From CAMEON01 sp963643175 (GTDB lineage: Bacteria > Bacillota > Clostridia > Oscillospirales > CAG-272): 64,000 nt of DNA. Location: the NCBI GenBank assembly GCA_963643175.1, contig CAVIJF010000001.1:196510-260509 (forward strand), in the 5' to 3' direction. A program made the position numbers and the translations under genes. Shown piece by piece: positions 1 through 9,900 of the stretch (positions within the stretch are counted from its first letter, which is position 1; each line of letters opens with the position of its first letter). The notes beneath the pieces are model-generated. The model worked only from the letters and a program-made list of their open reading frames with translations, was not told the origin of the DNA and ran no database searches.

Positions 1-49
1 GGAGAAGTGGATGAAATAACCATTCCGAAAACCAAAAAGGACTTGAAAC

Positions 50-2005
50 ATGAAAGACGGATTCATTAAAGTTGCGACCGCCCGCCCGGACGTCCGGGTG
101 GCGGACTGCGCGTACAATCTGAACGCCTGCCTCACCTGCGCCGCCGAGGCGGAACGTGCGGGCGTGAAACTGCTGGTTTACCCCGAGCTGTGCCTGACCG
201 GCTACACCTGCGGCGACCTGTTCCTGCAGGATATTCTGCCCGGAGGTTCACTGGAGGCTCTGCGGCAGTTCGTTGCAGCGACAGCCGGATACGATATGGT
301 GACTGTCATCGGTCTGCCGGTCGTGCACGCCGGAAAGCTGTATAACTGTGCCGCCGTCTGCCGGGGCGGGCAGATACTGGGTCTGGTTCCCAAGACGCAC
401 CTGCCCAACTATGCCGAGTTCTACGAGGCACGGCAGTTCAACCCCGCGCCGAAAGGAAACCTCACATATGAGCTGGACGGGCAGTATATTCCCTTCGGGA
501 CGCAGCAGCTCTTCGTCTGCACGGATATGCCGGACTTCCGCTTTGCGGTGGAAATCTGTGAGGATCTGTGGGCACCGGTGCCGCCATCCTCGGCGGCAGC
601 GTCTGCCGGGGCGACCGTTATCTGCAACCTGTCCGCTTCCAACGAGACGGTCGGAAAGGCGGAGTACCGCCGGAATCTCATTGCGGGGCAGTCCGGCAGG
701 CTGGTCGCCGCTTACCTGTATGCCAACTGCGGGCATGGCGAATCCACCACCGATACGGTTTTCTCCGGGCATTCCCTGATCGCGGAGAACGGCGGCATTT
801 TAGCTGAGCGCGCCCCGTTCGCGCCGGGTGATGCGCTGCTCATTACGGAAATCGACGTGCAGCGGCTGGCGTTCGACCGCCGCCGCATGAACACCTTTGA
901 CAACCGGGCAGCGGGCGAATGGAGCGAGGCGTACTTTTCATTGGAACCGATCGAAACGGCGCTGACCCGCCGGGTCGATCCGCATCCCTTTGTCCCGGAT
1001 GACAGCGCCGAGCGGAACCGCCGCTGTGAGCTGATTCTGACCATGCAGGCGGAGGGACTTGCCACCCGCGTGCAGGCGGCACACGCAGGCAAGTTGGTCG
1101 TGGGCATCTCCGGGGGGCTGGATTCCTGCCTTGCCCTTCTCTGCATGGTCCGCGCCGCCGACCGGCTCGGACGTCCCCGCCGTGACGTTATCGCTGTGAC
1201 CATGCCCTGCTTCGGAACCACCCGGCGCACCAAATCCAACGCCGAAACGCTCTGCCGGGAGCTTGGCGTGGACTTCCGGACAGTCAATATCTTTGACGCC
1301 GTGAACCGGCACTTTGCCGACATCGGGCACGACCCGGAGAACCGCAACGTGGTCTACGAGAACGCGCAGGCACGCGAGCGCACGCAGGTGCTGATGGATA
1401 TTGCCAACGCCGAGGGCGGGCTGGTAGTCGGAACCGGAGACCTCTCCGAACTGGCGCTGGGCTGGGCGACCTACAACGGCGACCATATGTCCATGTACGC
1501 CGTCAACGCATCGGTGCCCAAAACGCTGGTGCGGCATCTGGTCGGCTATGCCGCCGACAGGGCGCGCAGTGCCGGTCATGCCGCGCTTGCCGGAGCGCTG
1601 GAGGATATTCTGAATACGCCGGTCAGCCCGGAGCTTCTGCCCGCCTCCGAGGACGGGAACATTGCACAAGTCACGGAGGATCTGGTGGGTCCCTACGAGC
1701 TGCACGACTTCTACCTGTACTACCTGCTCCGGCTGGGTGCGCGTCCCGGCAAGCTGTACCGCATGGCGCGGTATGCTCTGGGGAGCACCTACGGCGATGA
1801 CACGCTGCTGCGGTGGCTGGAGGTGTTTCTGCGCCGGTTCTTTGCCCAGCAGTTCAAGCGCTCCTGCCTGCCGGACGGTCCCAAAATCGGATCGGCGGCG
1901 CTCTCGCCGCGCGGTGACTGGCGGATGCCGTCGGACGCTTCGGCGGCGCTGTGGCTGCGTGAACTGGAGGAACTGAAGCAGGAGCGGAAGGAGGGGACGG
2001 TATGA
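50..2005 (+). CDS. nadE: Glutamine-dependent NAD+ synthetase
   Basis: This enzyme makes NAD+ by ATP-dependent amidation of nicotinic acid adenine dinucleotide, the last step of NAD synthesis, with ammonia channelled from glutamine. The 651-residue length fits the two-domain glutaminase/synthetase form. The N-terminal nitrilase-fold glutaminase shows the expected triad: Glu46 in YPELCLTGY, Lys115 in LVPKTHLPNY and Cys170 in EICEDLW. The C-terminal synthetase has the PP-loop SGGLDS at residues 354-359. An AAGGA ribosome binding site lies about 10 bases before the ATG. The stop overlaps the ksgA start as ATGA, so the two are translationally coupled. The glutaminase domain suggests that free ammonia is not the only nitrogen source. 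Confidence 0.96.
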   Translation: MKDGFIKVATARPDVRVADCAYNLNACLTCAAEAERAGVKLLVYPELCLTGYTCGDLFLQDILPGGSLEALRQFVAATAGYDMVTVIGLPVVHAGKLYNCAAVCRGGQILGLVPKTHLPNYAEFYEARQFNPAPKGNLTYELDGQYIPFGTQQLFVCTDMPDFRFAVEICEDLWAPVPPSSAAASAGATVICNLSASNETVGKAEYRRNLIAGQSGRLVAAYLYANCGHGESTTDTVFSGHSLIAENGGILAERAPFAPGDALLITEIDVQRLAFDRRRMNTFDNRAAGEWSEAYFSLEPIETALTRRVDPHPFVPDDSAERNRRCELILTMQAEGLATRVQAAHAGKLVVGISGGLDSCLALLCMVRAADRLGRPRRDVIAVTMPCFGTTRRTKSNAETLCRELGVDFRTVNIFDAVNRHFADIGHDPENRNVVYENAQARERTQVLMDIANAEGGLVVGTGDLSELALGWATYNGDHMSMYAVNASVPKTLVRHLVGYAADRARSAGHAALAGALEDILNTPVSPELLPASEDGNIAQVTEDLVGPYELHDFYLYYLLRLGARPGKLYRMARYALGSTYGDDTLLRWLEVFLRRFFAQQFKRSCLPDGPKIGSAALSPRGDWRMPSDASAALWLRELEELKQERKEGTV

Positions 2006-2886
2006 ATCTCTGCGACCCACGCATTATCCGGGACATAATGTCCATGTACGGCATGACCTTCCGCAAGGAGCTGGGGCAGAACTTCCTGACCAATTCCGCC
2101 GTGGTGGAGGATATCGCCGATGCCTGCTCGGATACCCGCGACGCCACAATTCTGGAAATAGGTCCCGGTATCGGCGTGCTGACGCAGGAGTTGGGAATAC
2201 GCTACCGCCGGGTTCTGTCGGTTGAAATCGACAGGCGGCTGATTCCCCTGCTGCGCTTCACCCTGCAGGACTGCCCGCCCGGTACGATCGAGATAGTCAA
2301 TCAGGACTTCATGAAAGCCGACCTGCACGAACTGCTGGACGGCGCATTTGCCGCCGGTCCCGTTTCGGTCTGTGCTAATCTTCCCTACTACATCACCACG
2401 CCCATCCTCATGCGGCTTCTGGAATCGGGACTGCCCTTCTCCTGCATCACGATTATGGTGCAGGCAGAGGTGGCGGATCGCCTGTGTGCCCGAGCGGGCA
2501 GTAAGGACTACGGCGCCATCACCGCCGTGCTGAACTACTACGGCGCGGCGGAAAAACTGTTCCGCGTTCCGGCAGGCAATTTCATGCCTGCCCCCAAGGT
2601 GGATTCCGCCGTGGTCCGCATCCGGCTGTGGGAGCAGAAGCCCGTCCGCCCTGTCGACGAGAAGCTATTCTTCGACACCGTCCGGCTGGCGTTTGAACAG
2701 CGGCGCAAGACGCTTGCCAACGCGCTGTCCGCCGGATTTCCGGACATTCCCAAGGACGTACTGACCGGTATGATTGTGGACGGCGGACATCGGGCGGATA
2801 TCCGTGGCGAACGGCTGGACACCGCCGCCTTCGCCGCGCTGTCCGACCGCATCGGAGCGTGGCGCACGCAGAACGCCGTCACGTAA
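2002..2886 (+). CDS. rsmA: 16S rRNA (A1518/A1519-N6)-dimethyltransferase KsgA/RsmA
   Basis: It dimethylates two adjacent adenosines near the 3' end of 16S rRNA using S-adenosylmethionine, a late step of small-subunit maturation. The 294-residue protein has the family opening KELGQNFL, the SAM-binding motif I LEIGPGIG (GPGIG at 54-58) and the catalytic NLPYY motif at 126-130, followed by the expected C-terminal helical domain. The start ATG lies inside the nadE stop (ATGA overlap). A downstream in-frame ATG also exists at residue 13, but the coupled start is simplest. No terminator is obvious behind it; a new promoter follows at 2955. Confidence 0.96.
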   Translation: MNLCDPRIIRDIMSMYGMTFRKELGQNFLTNSAVVEDIADACSDTRDATILEIGPGIGVLTQELGIRYRRVLSVEIDRRLIPLLRFTLQDCPPGTIEIVNQDFMKADLHELLDGAFAAGPVSVCANLPYYITTPILMRLLESGLPFSCITIMVQAEVADRLCARAGSKDYGAITAVLNYYGAAEKLFRVPAGNFMPAPKVDSAVVRIRLWEQKPVRPVDEKLFFDTVRLAFEQRRKTLANALSAGFPDIPKDVLTGMIVDGGHRADIRGERLDTAAFAALSDRIGAWRTQNAVT

Positions 2887-2954
2887 GCTGCCGCACGCAG
2901 ACCTGCCGGCGCGTCCGCACGCAAAAATCCGATGGAAAATTTCACGAAAATCTA

Positions 2955-2983
2955 TTGCCAAATGCGCCGCAGTATGGTATACT
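2955..2983 (+). promoter_or_regulatory. Sigma-A type promoter for the rhamnosidase operon
   Basis: TTGCCA at 2955-2960 and TATACT at 2978-2983 are separated by exactly 17 bases, with the extended -10 TATGG just before the -10 box. It lies between ksgA and the GH78 gene, whose ribosome binding site GGAAGG is at about 3014-3019. Confidence 0.75.
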
Positions 2984-3027
2984 GTCCACGAATACGGGCA
3001 ATGCCCGCATGAAAGGAAGGACAAAGC

Positions 3028-5547
3028 ATGAGTAAGGATTATATGACCGAAGGACGCGCCGCATGGATTACCTACGCTGACCCTGCGGGTGCTGTCGCTT
3101 CCGAAACCGCCAACCCATGGGAAACCCCCATCACCGCTGCCGCTCAGTTCGCTACTATCGTGGATAAGAACGGCATCGCGCTGTTCCGCAAATCTTTTAC
3201 TGTCCGGGAGCTGAAATCCGCGCACGTGGATGCCACGGCGCTGGGCATCTTTGATTTGTATGTCAACGGCAAGCGCGTCGGGCACGCTGCAGGACGTGAG
3301 GACGCCGCCCCCTATGATGAGCTGAAGCCCGGCTGGACAGACTACGCAGTCCGGTGCCTGTACTACTCCTACGATCTTGCCCCCTACCTGACCGAGGGGG
3401 AGAACACCCTGCTTGCCGCCGTTGCCCCCGGCTGGTACAACGGTCGTATCGGCTTAGGAACCTACGGTGAGACGCACATTGCCCTGCTTGCCGCAATCCG
3501 TCTGTCCGACGCGGACGGCGATCGAGCCCTGTACACCGACAAAACATGGGAGGCTTCCTGGGGCAGTGCCATCCGCGCAGCCGACCTGTGGGACGGCGAA
3601 ATGTACGACGCCAACCAGCCCTCGCTGGTAGCCGCCTCGGAGAAGGCGGATGCCCTGCACTGGGGCACGCCCACCGAGGAGGAGCATGACCTGTTCGTGA
3701 CACCGCAGGTCGGTCCGACCATTGCGGTTCGTCCCAATCTGACCCGCAAGCCGGAGACGGTCACCATCTACCGGGGAACAGAGGACAACGGCAGCGACTA
3801 CGGAAAAATCCATGTCGTGCGCACGCAGACCGAAAACAGCTTTGCGCTGGCGGCGGGCGAGACGGCTGTTCTGGACTTCGGACAGAACATGGTCGGCTGG
3901 CCGACCTTCACGGTGCACGGCGCAGCAGGCACTTCGGTGCAGTTCCGCTTCGGCGAGATGCTCAACGACTCCGGACTCAAGTCCCGCGGTAACGATAACC
4001 CGGAAGGCTCCATTTACTCCATCAACTACCGCTCCGCCAAGGCAAAGCTGTGCTACATCCTGAACGGGCACGACAACGCCTACCGCCCGACCTTCACCTT
4101 CTTCGGCTTCCGCTACTGCGAGATCCGCGCAACGGCGGATGTTACGTTTGAGAATCTGACCGCGCAGGTGGTCGGTTCCGCCAATATTGAAACCGGACAC
4201 ATGGAAACGTCGAACGCCGACGTCAACCGCCTGATTGCCAACGTCCTGTGGGGACAGCGCGGCAACTACCTTTCTGTCCCGACCGACTGCCCGCAGCGCG
4301 ACGAGCGTCTGGGCTGGACGGGCGACACGCAGGCATTCTGCGGCACCGCCGCCTACAACGCCAACGTGGACGGCTTCTTCCATAAGTGGCTGCAGGACGC
4401 ACGCGATTCGCAGGCTGAAAACGGAATGTACCCCGACGTCATTCCGAAAGTCCGCGTAGTCGGATTCGGCGGTGCCGCATGGAGTGATGCGGGCATCATC
4501 GTACCGTACACAGTGTGGAAAATGTATGCCGACACCGACATCATCCGGGAGCATTACGCCTCTATGGAACGCTATATGGACTGGCTGGCTACCACCAGTC
4601 TGGGCGGTCCCAATCCAACCTACGGCGACTGGCTGGCTTACGAGCCGACCGACGCGCGCTATATTTCGGTCGCCTACTATGCGCTGGACGCCCGCTACAT
4701 GGCGGCTATGTCCCGCGCCATTGACCGGGCAGACCGTGCCGCACACTATGACAGCCTGTATGAGCAGGTGCGCGAGCATTTCCGCAAAATCTACTGCAAC
4801 GCTGAGGGCGATCTGAATCCGGAGGTGCGCACGCAGACAGGCTACCTGCTGGCATTGCGCAACGATCTGCTCCTGCCCGAAAGACGTCCCGCCGCCGTGG
4901 CAGCGCTCAAGCAGAAGATTATCGACAACGGGTACAGACTGTCCACCGGCTTTGTCGGCTCCTGCATCCTGAACGAGGTTCTTGCCGAGTTCGGCGAGAA
5001 CAACCTTGCCTGCTCGCTGCTGCTCCAGACCGAGAATCCCTCCTGGCTGTACAGCGTGCATCAGGGTGCCACCACCATCTGGGAGCGTTGGAATTCCTAT
5101 ACCAAGGCGACCGGCTTCGGCGACGTCGGCATGAACTCCTTCAATCACTACGCTTACGGCGCGGTGCAGGAGTGGATGTACCGCCACCTTGCAGGTATCG
5201 AAACGACCGAGCAGGCGCCCGGCTTCGCACACCCCATTCTCCAGCCCAAGCCCGATACCCGGAGCGCGGAGGAAATCCCCGCCGGGCAGGAGAGAATTGC
5301 GTGGGTCAGGACGTCCTTCGCGTCGCCCGTGGGACTTATCGAGTCTGCATGGGATATGACGGACGGCTTTACCTACACCTGCCGCGTGCCCGTGACCTCG
5401 ACCCTGCATCTGCCGCTGATCGGCAGTGCGGACACGCTGGTCATCAACGGCGTGGCACATAAGCCGGATGAATTCAAGGTCTGCCCCTGCGGTAAGGGCG
5501 TGGAGATTGAACTGGCACCCGGTGCTTATACCTTTGAACAGAAGTAA
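3028..5547 (+). CDS. Alpha-L-rhamnosidase, GH78 family
   Basis: Predicted to release terminal alpha-L-rhamnose from plant glycosides or rhamnogalacturonan by inverting hydrolysis. The 839-residue protein has N-terminal beta-sandwich domains (LGIFDLYVNGKRVG near residues 72-85 is typical of the sugar-binding region) and an alpha/alpha barrel with the diagnostic block DCPQRDERLGWTGD at about 420-433, which carries the conserved acidic residues. No signal peptide is visible, so it should act in the cytoplasm on imported oligosaccharides. The start is supported by GGAAGG about 10 bases upstream. It is followed after 87 bases by a Gfo/Idh-type dehydrogenase, probably in the same transcript. Substrate cannot be told from sequence alone. 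Confidence 0.93.
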   Translation: MSKDYMTEGRAAWITYADPAGAVASETANPWETPITAAAQFATIVDKNGIALFRKSFTVRELKSAHVDATALGIFDLYVNGKRVGHAAGREDAAPYDELKPGWTDYAVRCLYYSYDLAPYLTEGENTLLAAVAPGWYNGRIGLGTYGETHIALLAAIRLSDADGDRALYTDKTWEASWGSAIRAADLWDGEMYDANQPSLVAASEKADALHWGTPTEEEHDLFVTPQVGPTIAVRPNLTRKPETVTIYRGTEDNGSDYGKIHVVRTQTENSFALAAGETAVLDFGQNMVGWPTFTVHGAAGTSVQFRFGEMLNDSGLKSRGNDNPEGSIYSINYRSAKAKLCYILNGHDNAYRPTFTFFGFRYCEIRATADVTFENLTAQVVGSANIETGHMETSNADVNRLIANVLWGQRGNYLSVPTDCPQRDERLGWTGDTQAFCGTAAYNANVDGFFHKWLQDARDSQAENGMYPDVIPKVRVVGFGGAAWSDAGIIVPYTVWKMYADTDIIREHYASMERYMDWLATTSLGGPNPTYGDWLAYEPTDARYISVAYYALDARYMAAMSRAIDRADRAAHYDSLYEQVREHFRKIYCNAEGDLNPEVRTQTGYLLALRNDLLLPERRPAAVAALKQKIIDNGYRLSTGFVGSCILNEVLAEFGENNLACSLLLQTENPSWLYSVHQGATTIWERWNSYTKATGFGDVGMNSFNHYAYGAVQEWMYRHLAGIETTEQAPGFAHPILQPKPDTRSAEEIPAGQERIAWVRTSFASPVGLIESAWDMTDGFTYTCRVPVTSTLHLPLIGSADTLVINGVAHKPDEFKVCPCGKGVEIELAPGAYTFEQK

Positions 5548-5562
5548 AGAAAAGGAACAGAA

Positions 5563-5612
5563 GGGAGCCTCCCCGCGTGCCGCAGGAACGTCGTCCGCGG
5601 GGAGGGGCTCCC
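5563..5612 (+). other. Intergenic hairpin between GH78 and dehydrogenase genes
   Basis: GGGAGCCTCCCCGCG at 5563-5577 pairs with CGCGGGGAGGGGCTCCC at 5596-5612, with an 18-base loop and one bulge. No T-run follows, so it is more likely an mRNA-processing or stability element than a full terminator. Confidence 0.5.
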
Positions 5613-5634
5613 GCAGTAAAGGAGAAACATCATC

Positions 5635-6723
5635 ATGGAAAAGAAAGTTACAGTCGGCGTTATCGGCTGCGGCTGCATTGCCAACGCCGCGCACATCCCC
5701 AGTTACATGAACAACCCGGATGTGGTCATCAAGTATTTCTGCGACATTATCCCGGAAAGAGCCGAGGAAGCCGTCAGCAAGTATGGCTGCGGCATCGCCG
5801 TGACGGATTATCACGACGTCATCAACGACCCGGAGGTCGAGGCGGTATCGGTCTGCACCCCCAACCGGATGCATCCCGTCATTGCCATGGACGCCCTGCG
5901 CGCCGGCAAGCACGTCCTGTGCGAAAAGCCTGCCGCACGCACCTACGCCGAGGCGAAGCAGATGCAGGCGGTTCAGCATGAAACCGGTAAGGTACTCAAT
6001 ATCGGCGTGGTCAACCGCTTCAACACGGCGGTCAACCGGATTCACGACCTGATTGCCGCGGGTGCTCTGGGCGAGGTGTATCACGTCTATGTTTCCTTCC
6101 GGGCACAGCGTTCCATCCCCGGTCTGGGCGGCGCCTTCACTACCAAGGAGATTGCCGGCGGCGGTGCGCTGATTGACTGGGGCGTGCACTATCTGGACAT
6201 CGTTATGTTCTGCACCGGCGACCCCAAGCCTGTCACCGTATCGGGGCAGGCGTACTGCAAGCTGGGCGTGGATATGAAGAACTACGTCTACGAGGGAATG
6301 TGGTCGGAAAACACCAAGAATCTCAACGGCACCTATGACGTGGACGACAGCGTGACCGGACTTGTCCGGACGCAGACTGCCCCCGATGTCTGGGGACCCA
6401 CCATTTCGCTCAACGGCGCGTGGGCACAGAACATCGGTCCCCACGAGGCGTACATTGATTTTTTGGGTGACAAGGCTGGTATCCGGCTTCAGTACGGCGG
6501 GAATTTCACGATTTACGGAACCAAGGACGGCAAGCTGTGGCAGGAAACGCCGGAGTACGAAAGCGTCAATATGTTCCAGAACGAAATCGATTCCTTCGTC
6601 CGCTGCGTCCGCACCGGTGAAAAACTGCCCTCCCACATCGATCAGGTCATCATCACTGCCCGCATGATGCAGGCTATTTACGATTCCTCCGACGCGCACG
6701 CCGAAGTCCAGCTGGACTGGTAA
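5635..6723 (+). CDS. Gfo/Idh/MocA-family sugar dehydrogenase/oxidoreductase
   Basis: NAD(P)-dependent oxidoreductase of the glucose-fructose oxidoreductase family, usually acting on sugars, inositols or uronates. Its N-terminal Rossmann fold starts VGVIGCGCIANAAHIPSY (about residues 5-22) and is followed by the conserved CEKPAA (about 94-99). The C-terminal beta-sheet domain holds GGGALIDWGVHYLDI with the usual Asp and His. Length (362 residues) is normal. AAAGGAG lies 10 bases upstream of the ATG. Its position behind a rhamnosidase suggests work on released sugar, but the substrate is not determinable. A strong terminator follows. Confidence 0.9.
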   Translation: MEKKVTVGVIGCGCIANAAHIPSYMNNPDVVIKYFCDIIPERAEEAVSKYGCGIAVTDYHDVINDPEVEAVSVCTPNRMHPVIAMDALRAGKHVLCEKPAARTYAEAKQMQAVQHETGKVLNIGVVNRFNTAVNRIHDLIAAGALGEVYHVYVSFRAQRSIPGLGGAFTTKEIAGGGALIDWGVHYLDIVMFCTGDPKPVTVSGQAYCKLGVDMKNYVYEGMWSENTKNLNGTYDVDDSVTGLVRTQTAPDVWGPTISLNGAWAQNIGPHEAYIDFLGDKAGIRLQYGGNFTIYGTKDGKLWQETPEYESVNMFQNEIDSFVRCVRTGEKLPSHIDQVIITARMMQAIYDSSDAHAEVQLDW

Positions 6724-6749
6724 ACGGCAAGGCGACTGTCCGTATATGA

Positions 6750-6787
6750 GCCGCCCCCGCTCCTTTCCGGAGCGAGGGCGGCTTTTT
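6750..6787 (+). terminator. Rho-independent terminator after the dehydrogenase
   Basis: GCCGCCCCCGCTCC pairs with GGAGCGAGGGCGGC around a short TTTC loop and is followed by TTTTT (6783-6787). It ends the GH78/dehydrogenase transcript. Confidence 0.92.
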
Positions 6788-6900
6788 CATGGTCTGTTCT
6801 ATGCCATCGCCGCGCCGGAAAGACGGGCGGGTACCCGCCTTATCCCCCGCAGAAAGCGCTCTGCGGCGCGTGCCGCACGCCGCCTCCGATAATCACAATA

Positions 6901-6958
6901 CCCGCCATATATCCGCCTCCCCGATACTTCTTCCGGGTAAGCATGGACATATGGCGGG
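6901..6958 (-). other. Inverted repeat downstream of addA
   Basis: CCCGCCATATATCC at 6901-6914 and GGACATATGGCGGG at 6945-6958 are complementary at 13 of 14 positions and enclose about 30 bases that contain a further small hairpin (CCCG...CGGG). It lies 4 bases beyond the addA stop on the minus strand. No T-run is present. It may be a structured 3' element; I found no matching RNA family by eye. Confidence 0.45.
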
Positions 6959-6962
6959 CACT

Positions 6963-9900
6963 TTATACAGGCGGCAGACGTATCTCCAACGCCTCGCCCA
7001 GCGGAACCGAATAAATGAGCAACCTGTCCGGTGCCCGTCCGTATATTTCGCGGACGGCGGCGGCGTACTGCTCCAGCTGTGATCCGTACACGTCGGTCAG
7101 GCGTGCGGCAAGCAGGGACGGGTTATCCCGCTCGGCGCGACTGATGCGGTCGGTCTTGTAATCGGCGACCGTGATGCATCCGTCCGGATACTCGCACAGA
7201 AGGTCAATCGACCCCTGTACATACAGTGTGCGGTCGCCCAGCGCTTCCCGCAGGGTTCCGTCACGTGTCAGCGACGCCAGCGGCACAAACCGCGCGAAGC
7301 GGAACTCCCGCCGAACAGCCGACGCGCGGCGCACCTCCGCAAAGAACCTGCTTTCAAAAAAGCGGCGGATGGCATCGCGATCCAGAATGGCTACGGTGCG
7401 GGCATTCAGATACCCGGCTTCCGACAGGCGCGTCAGCTCGGCATCCACCCCATCGGCACACACGCGGTCATAGTCGCAGAACTGCAGGAACAGGTGCATC
7501 GCCGACCCGCGCTCGGCGGCGGTCGGCTTGCGGCTCTCGGCAAGCAGCAGCTCAAATTCGTCCGCCCCCGCCGCCCGGAGCAGGCGGATGGACTCGCGCA
7601 CCGCATCGGCTGTCCGGGGATCACAGCCGCCGAACCCCCGCTCGGAGTCCGGCAGTTTGTCCTCGTCGCCCACCGGCAGGTCGGAGGACAGGTAAACGCA
7701 CCGATCCACCATATCCGGCACCATCCGCGAAGCGGGCACCTTGGTCGGCAGACTGCGGAGCAGCGCCTCGGTGGGGGTGGGAACGGGCAGGCTGGCGGCA
7801 AGGCGGCGATAGTAGGCACAGGTTGCCTCTGCGCGGCTGTCCCCCGTGTCCGCCTCGGTGCCGGAGTCGGACAGCGGTTCGCAGGGCTGAACCGAAGCGG
7901 CAGGCAGGAGGTTCAGGTCGCCGTAGGCGGAAAGTTCCGGATGCGCCTGCCACGCGGCAGTCACCCAGTCCATATACCGCCCGCAGGACATCGCCGCATA
8001 GCGATCCCCTGACGGGAAGGGCGGCGGCAGGGTCTGCCTGCCGGTTCCGACTATGTACAGCCTCTCGCGGGCACGTGTCAGGGCAACGTACAGCACCCGC
8101 ATATCGTCCTCGCACTCGTGCCGCGCAACCGCCAGCGACACCGCGCGGAACGGAAGCGTCGTGTACTTCCGGTGCCCCGCCCGGGAAAACAGCTTCATGC
8201 CCAATCCGCAGGTCGGGTCAAAGGCCATATCCGGCATCCGGCGCCCGCCTGCCATCCGTGCGCCGCACTGCGCGACAAACACCACCGGAAACTCCAGTCC
8301 CTTGGACTTGTGGACAGACATCACCGACACATACCCGCCGCTTTTCCCGTCACTGCCCACCGGTGCGGACACCGTTGTCTCCAGCTTCCGTTCGAAGTAG
8401 CGGATGAAATCATACACTCCGGTGAAGCCGCCGGTGCGCACGGTGCGTGCCGTGTCGTACAGGAACAGGAATGCCTGTCCCGTCCGTGCGGCAACGTGCC
8501 CGTCCTGCCGCAGGAGGCGCAGGATGCCTTCCGCCGGGAGCGTGAAGCACAGGGCGCGGTAGCCCTCCAGCCAGCGAACGAAATCAGCCGCACGGCGGGC
8601 AAGATCCGTTTCCGACCCGGCGTCTCCGGCGGTGGATGCCAGCGCACACAGCCCGTTGTAAAGGGAGCCGTCCCCCGCCGTCCGGACTGCCATCAGTTCA
8701 TCCAAAGAAAAGCCCGGGTACGGCGCGCGCAGAACCTCCGCCAGCGGAACATCCCGGTCGGGGTTGTCCAGTACGCGCAGTAGATTGACAAGGTAGCACA
8801 TTTCCGCCCCGTGCAGCAGATCCTGCCCGGCGTCCGCAGCCTCCAGTTCGCCGCACCCAACCGGAATCCCGGCGGCGGCAAGTGCCGCTGTCAGTTCGCG
8901 GAAATGCGTTTTGGAGCGCATCAGAACCGCAATATCCCCAGGGCTTACCGGATTGCCGTCCGCCAGACGCGCCCCACCGCGCAGCAGCTCCACGATACGG
9001 TTGGCGATATGCGTAAATTCCGGATTCCGGGCTGCCGTGTCGCGCTCTGCCTGCTCCTCCTCCGCGGCGTCCTCTTTCTCGCTGTACAGCAGGTCAATCT
9101 GCACACGCGGGGAAACATACCCCTCCGGAATGCGCTTGGCAAAGCCCAGATCGTCCTCCGTCCGGTAGCCGATGCTTTCGGGACACGCCCGGAACAGGTG
9201 CCCGCAGATGCCGTTGGTCACGCGGATGACCGGCTCGTCACATCGGAAGTTATCGGACATGAAAATACTGCGCCCGCCGTCATCCTCCGGCTGTCCGTCC
9301 GCGCCTGTGTTGAGATTTAGCGGTGGCAGTGTGCGGCGATAGCCCGCGAATACGGACGGATCCGCCCCCCGAAAGGCATAGATGCTTTGCTTGATGTCCC
9401 CGACCATGAAGCGTCGGTTTCCGCCGATGAGACGAAAAATAGCATCCTGCACCGCATCCACATCCTGATACTCGTCGATGTACACCTCGTCAAAGCTCTC
9501 GCGGTATTCCAATGCAACGGGACTGGGTGAGCCGTCCGGGTTGCGCAGAAGCCGCAACAGATTGCGGCGGTTGTCGGTAAAGTCGCAGATACCGCGGCGG
9601 CGCTTCTCCGCCGTAATCTCCCGGTCGTATGCCGTCAGGAAATCGTACAGCACCTCGCACATCCGCGCGGTGCGCCGCATATCGGCGGCGACCTCCTCCG
9701 GGTCGGCAGAAAACCACTTGTCGCGCAGGCTCTTTCTGATTTCTTCCACGTATCCCGCCCGCCGTGCCTTGCACAGCTCCTGCTCCGGAGTCTGTCCCCG
9801 GAGTGTTCCCAGCCGCACCGGCTCGAAGCCGCGCAGGCATACCTGCACGGCGGCATAGCCGTCCGCCGCAGACAGCCGGTCGATAAACTCCGCCTCGTAT

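Noticed and set aside
1..69. C-terminal tail of a preceding plus-strand gene
   Set aside because: Two frames end here: one at 17-19 (ending EKWMK) and one at 67-69 that would overlap nadE. Both are too short to decide, so no feature was called.
2887..3027. Riboswitch upstream of the rhamnosidase
   Set aside because: The gap is explained by a promoter and short leader; no conserved aptamer pattern was visible.
3454..6699. Long antisense open frame of about 1080 codons on the minus strand
   Set aside because: It lies wholly opposite the GH78 and dehydrogenase genes, has no ribosome binding site and no recognisable domain; high GC with codon bias leaves long open antisense frames.
6789..6950. 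Possible small minus-strand gene or SRP-like RNA downstream of addA
   Set aside because: A short frame starting MSMLTRKKYRGGG lacks a ribosome binding site, and the GGAA-containing loop does not match the flanking bases of signal-recognition-particle RNA.
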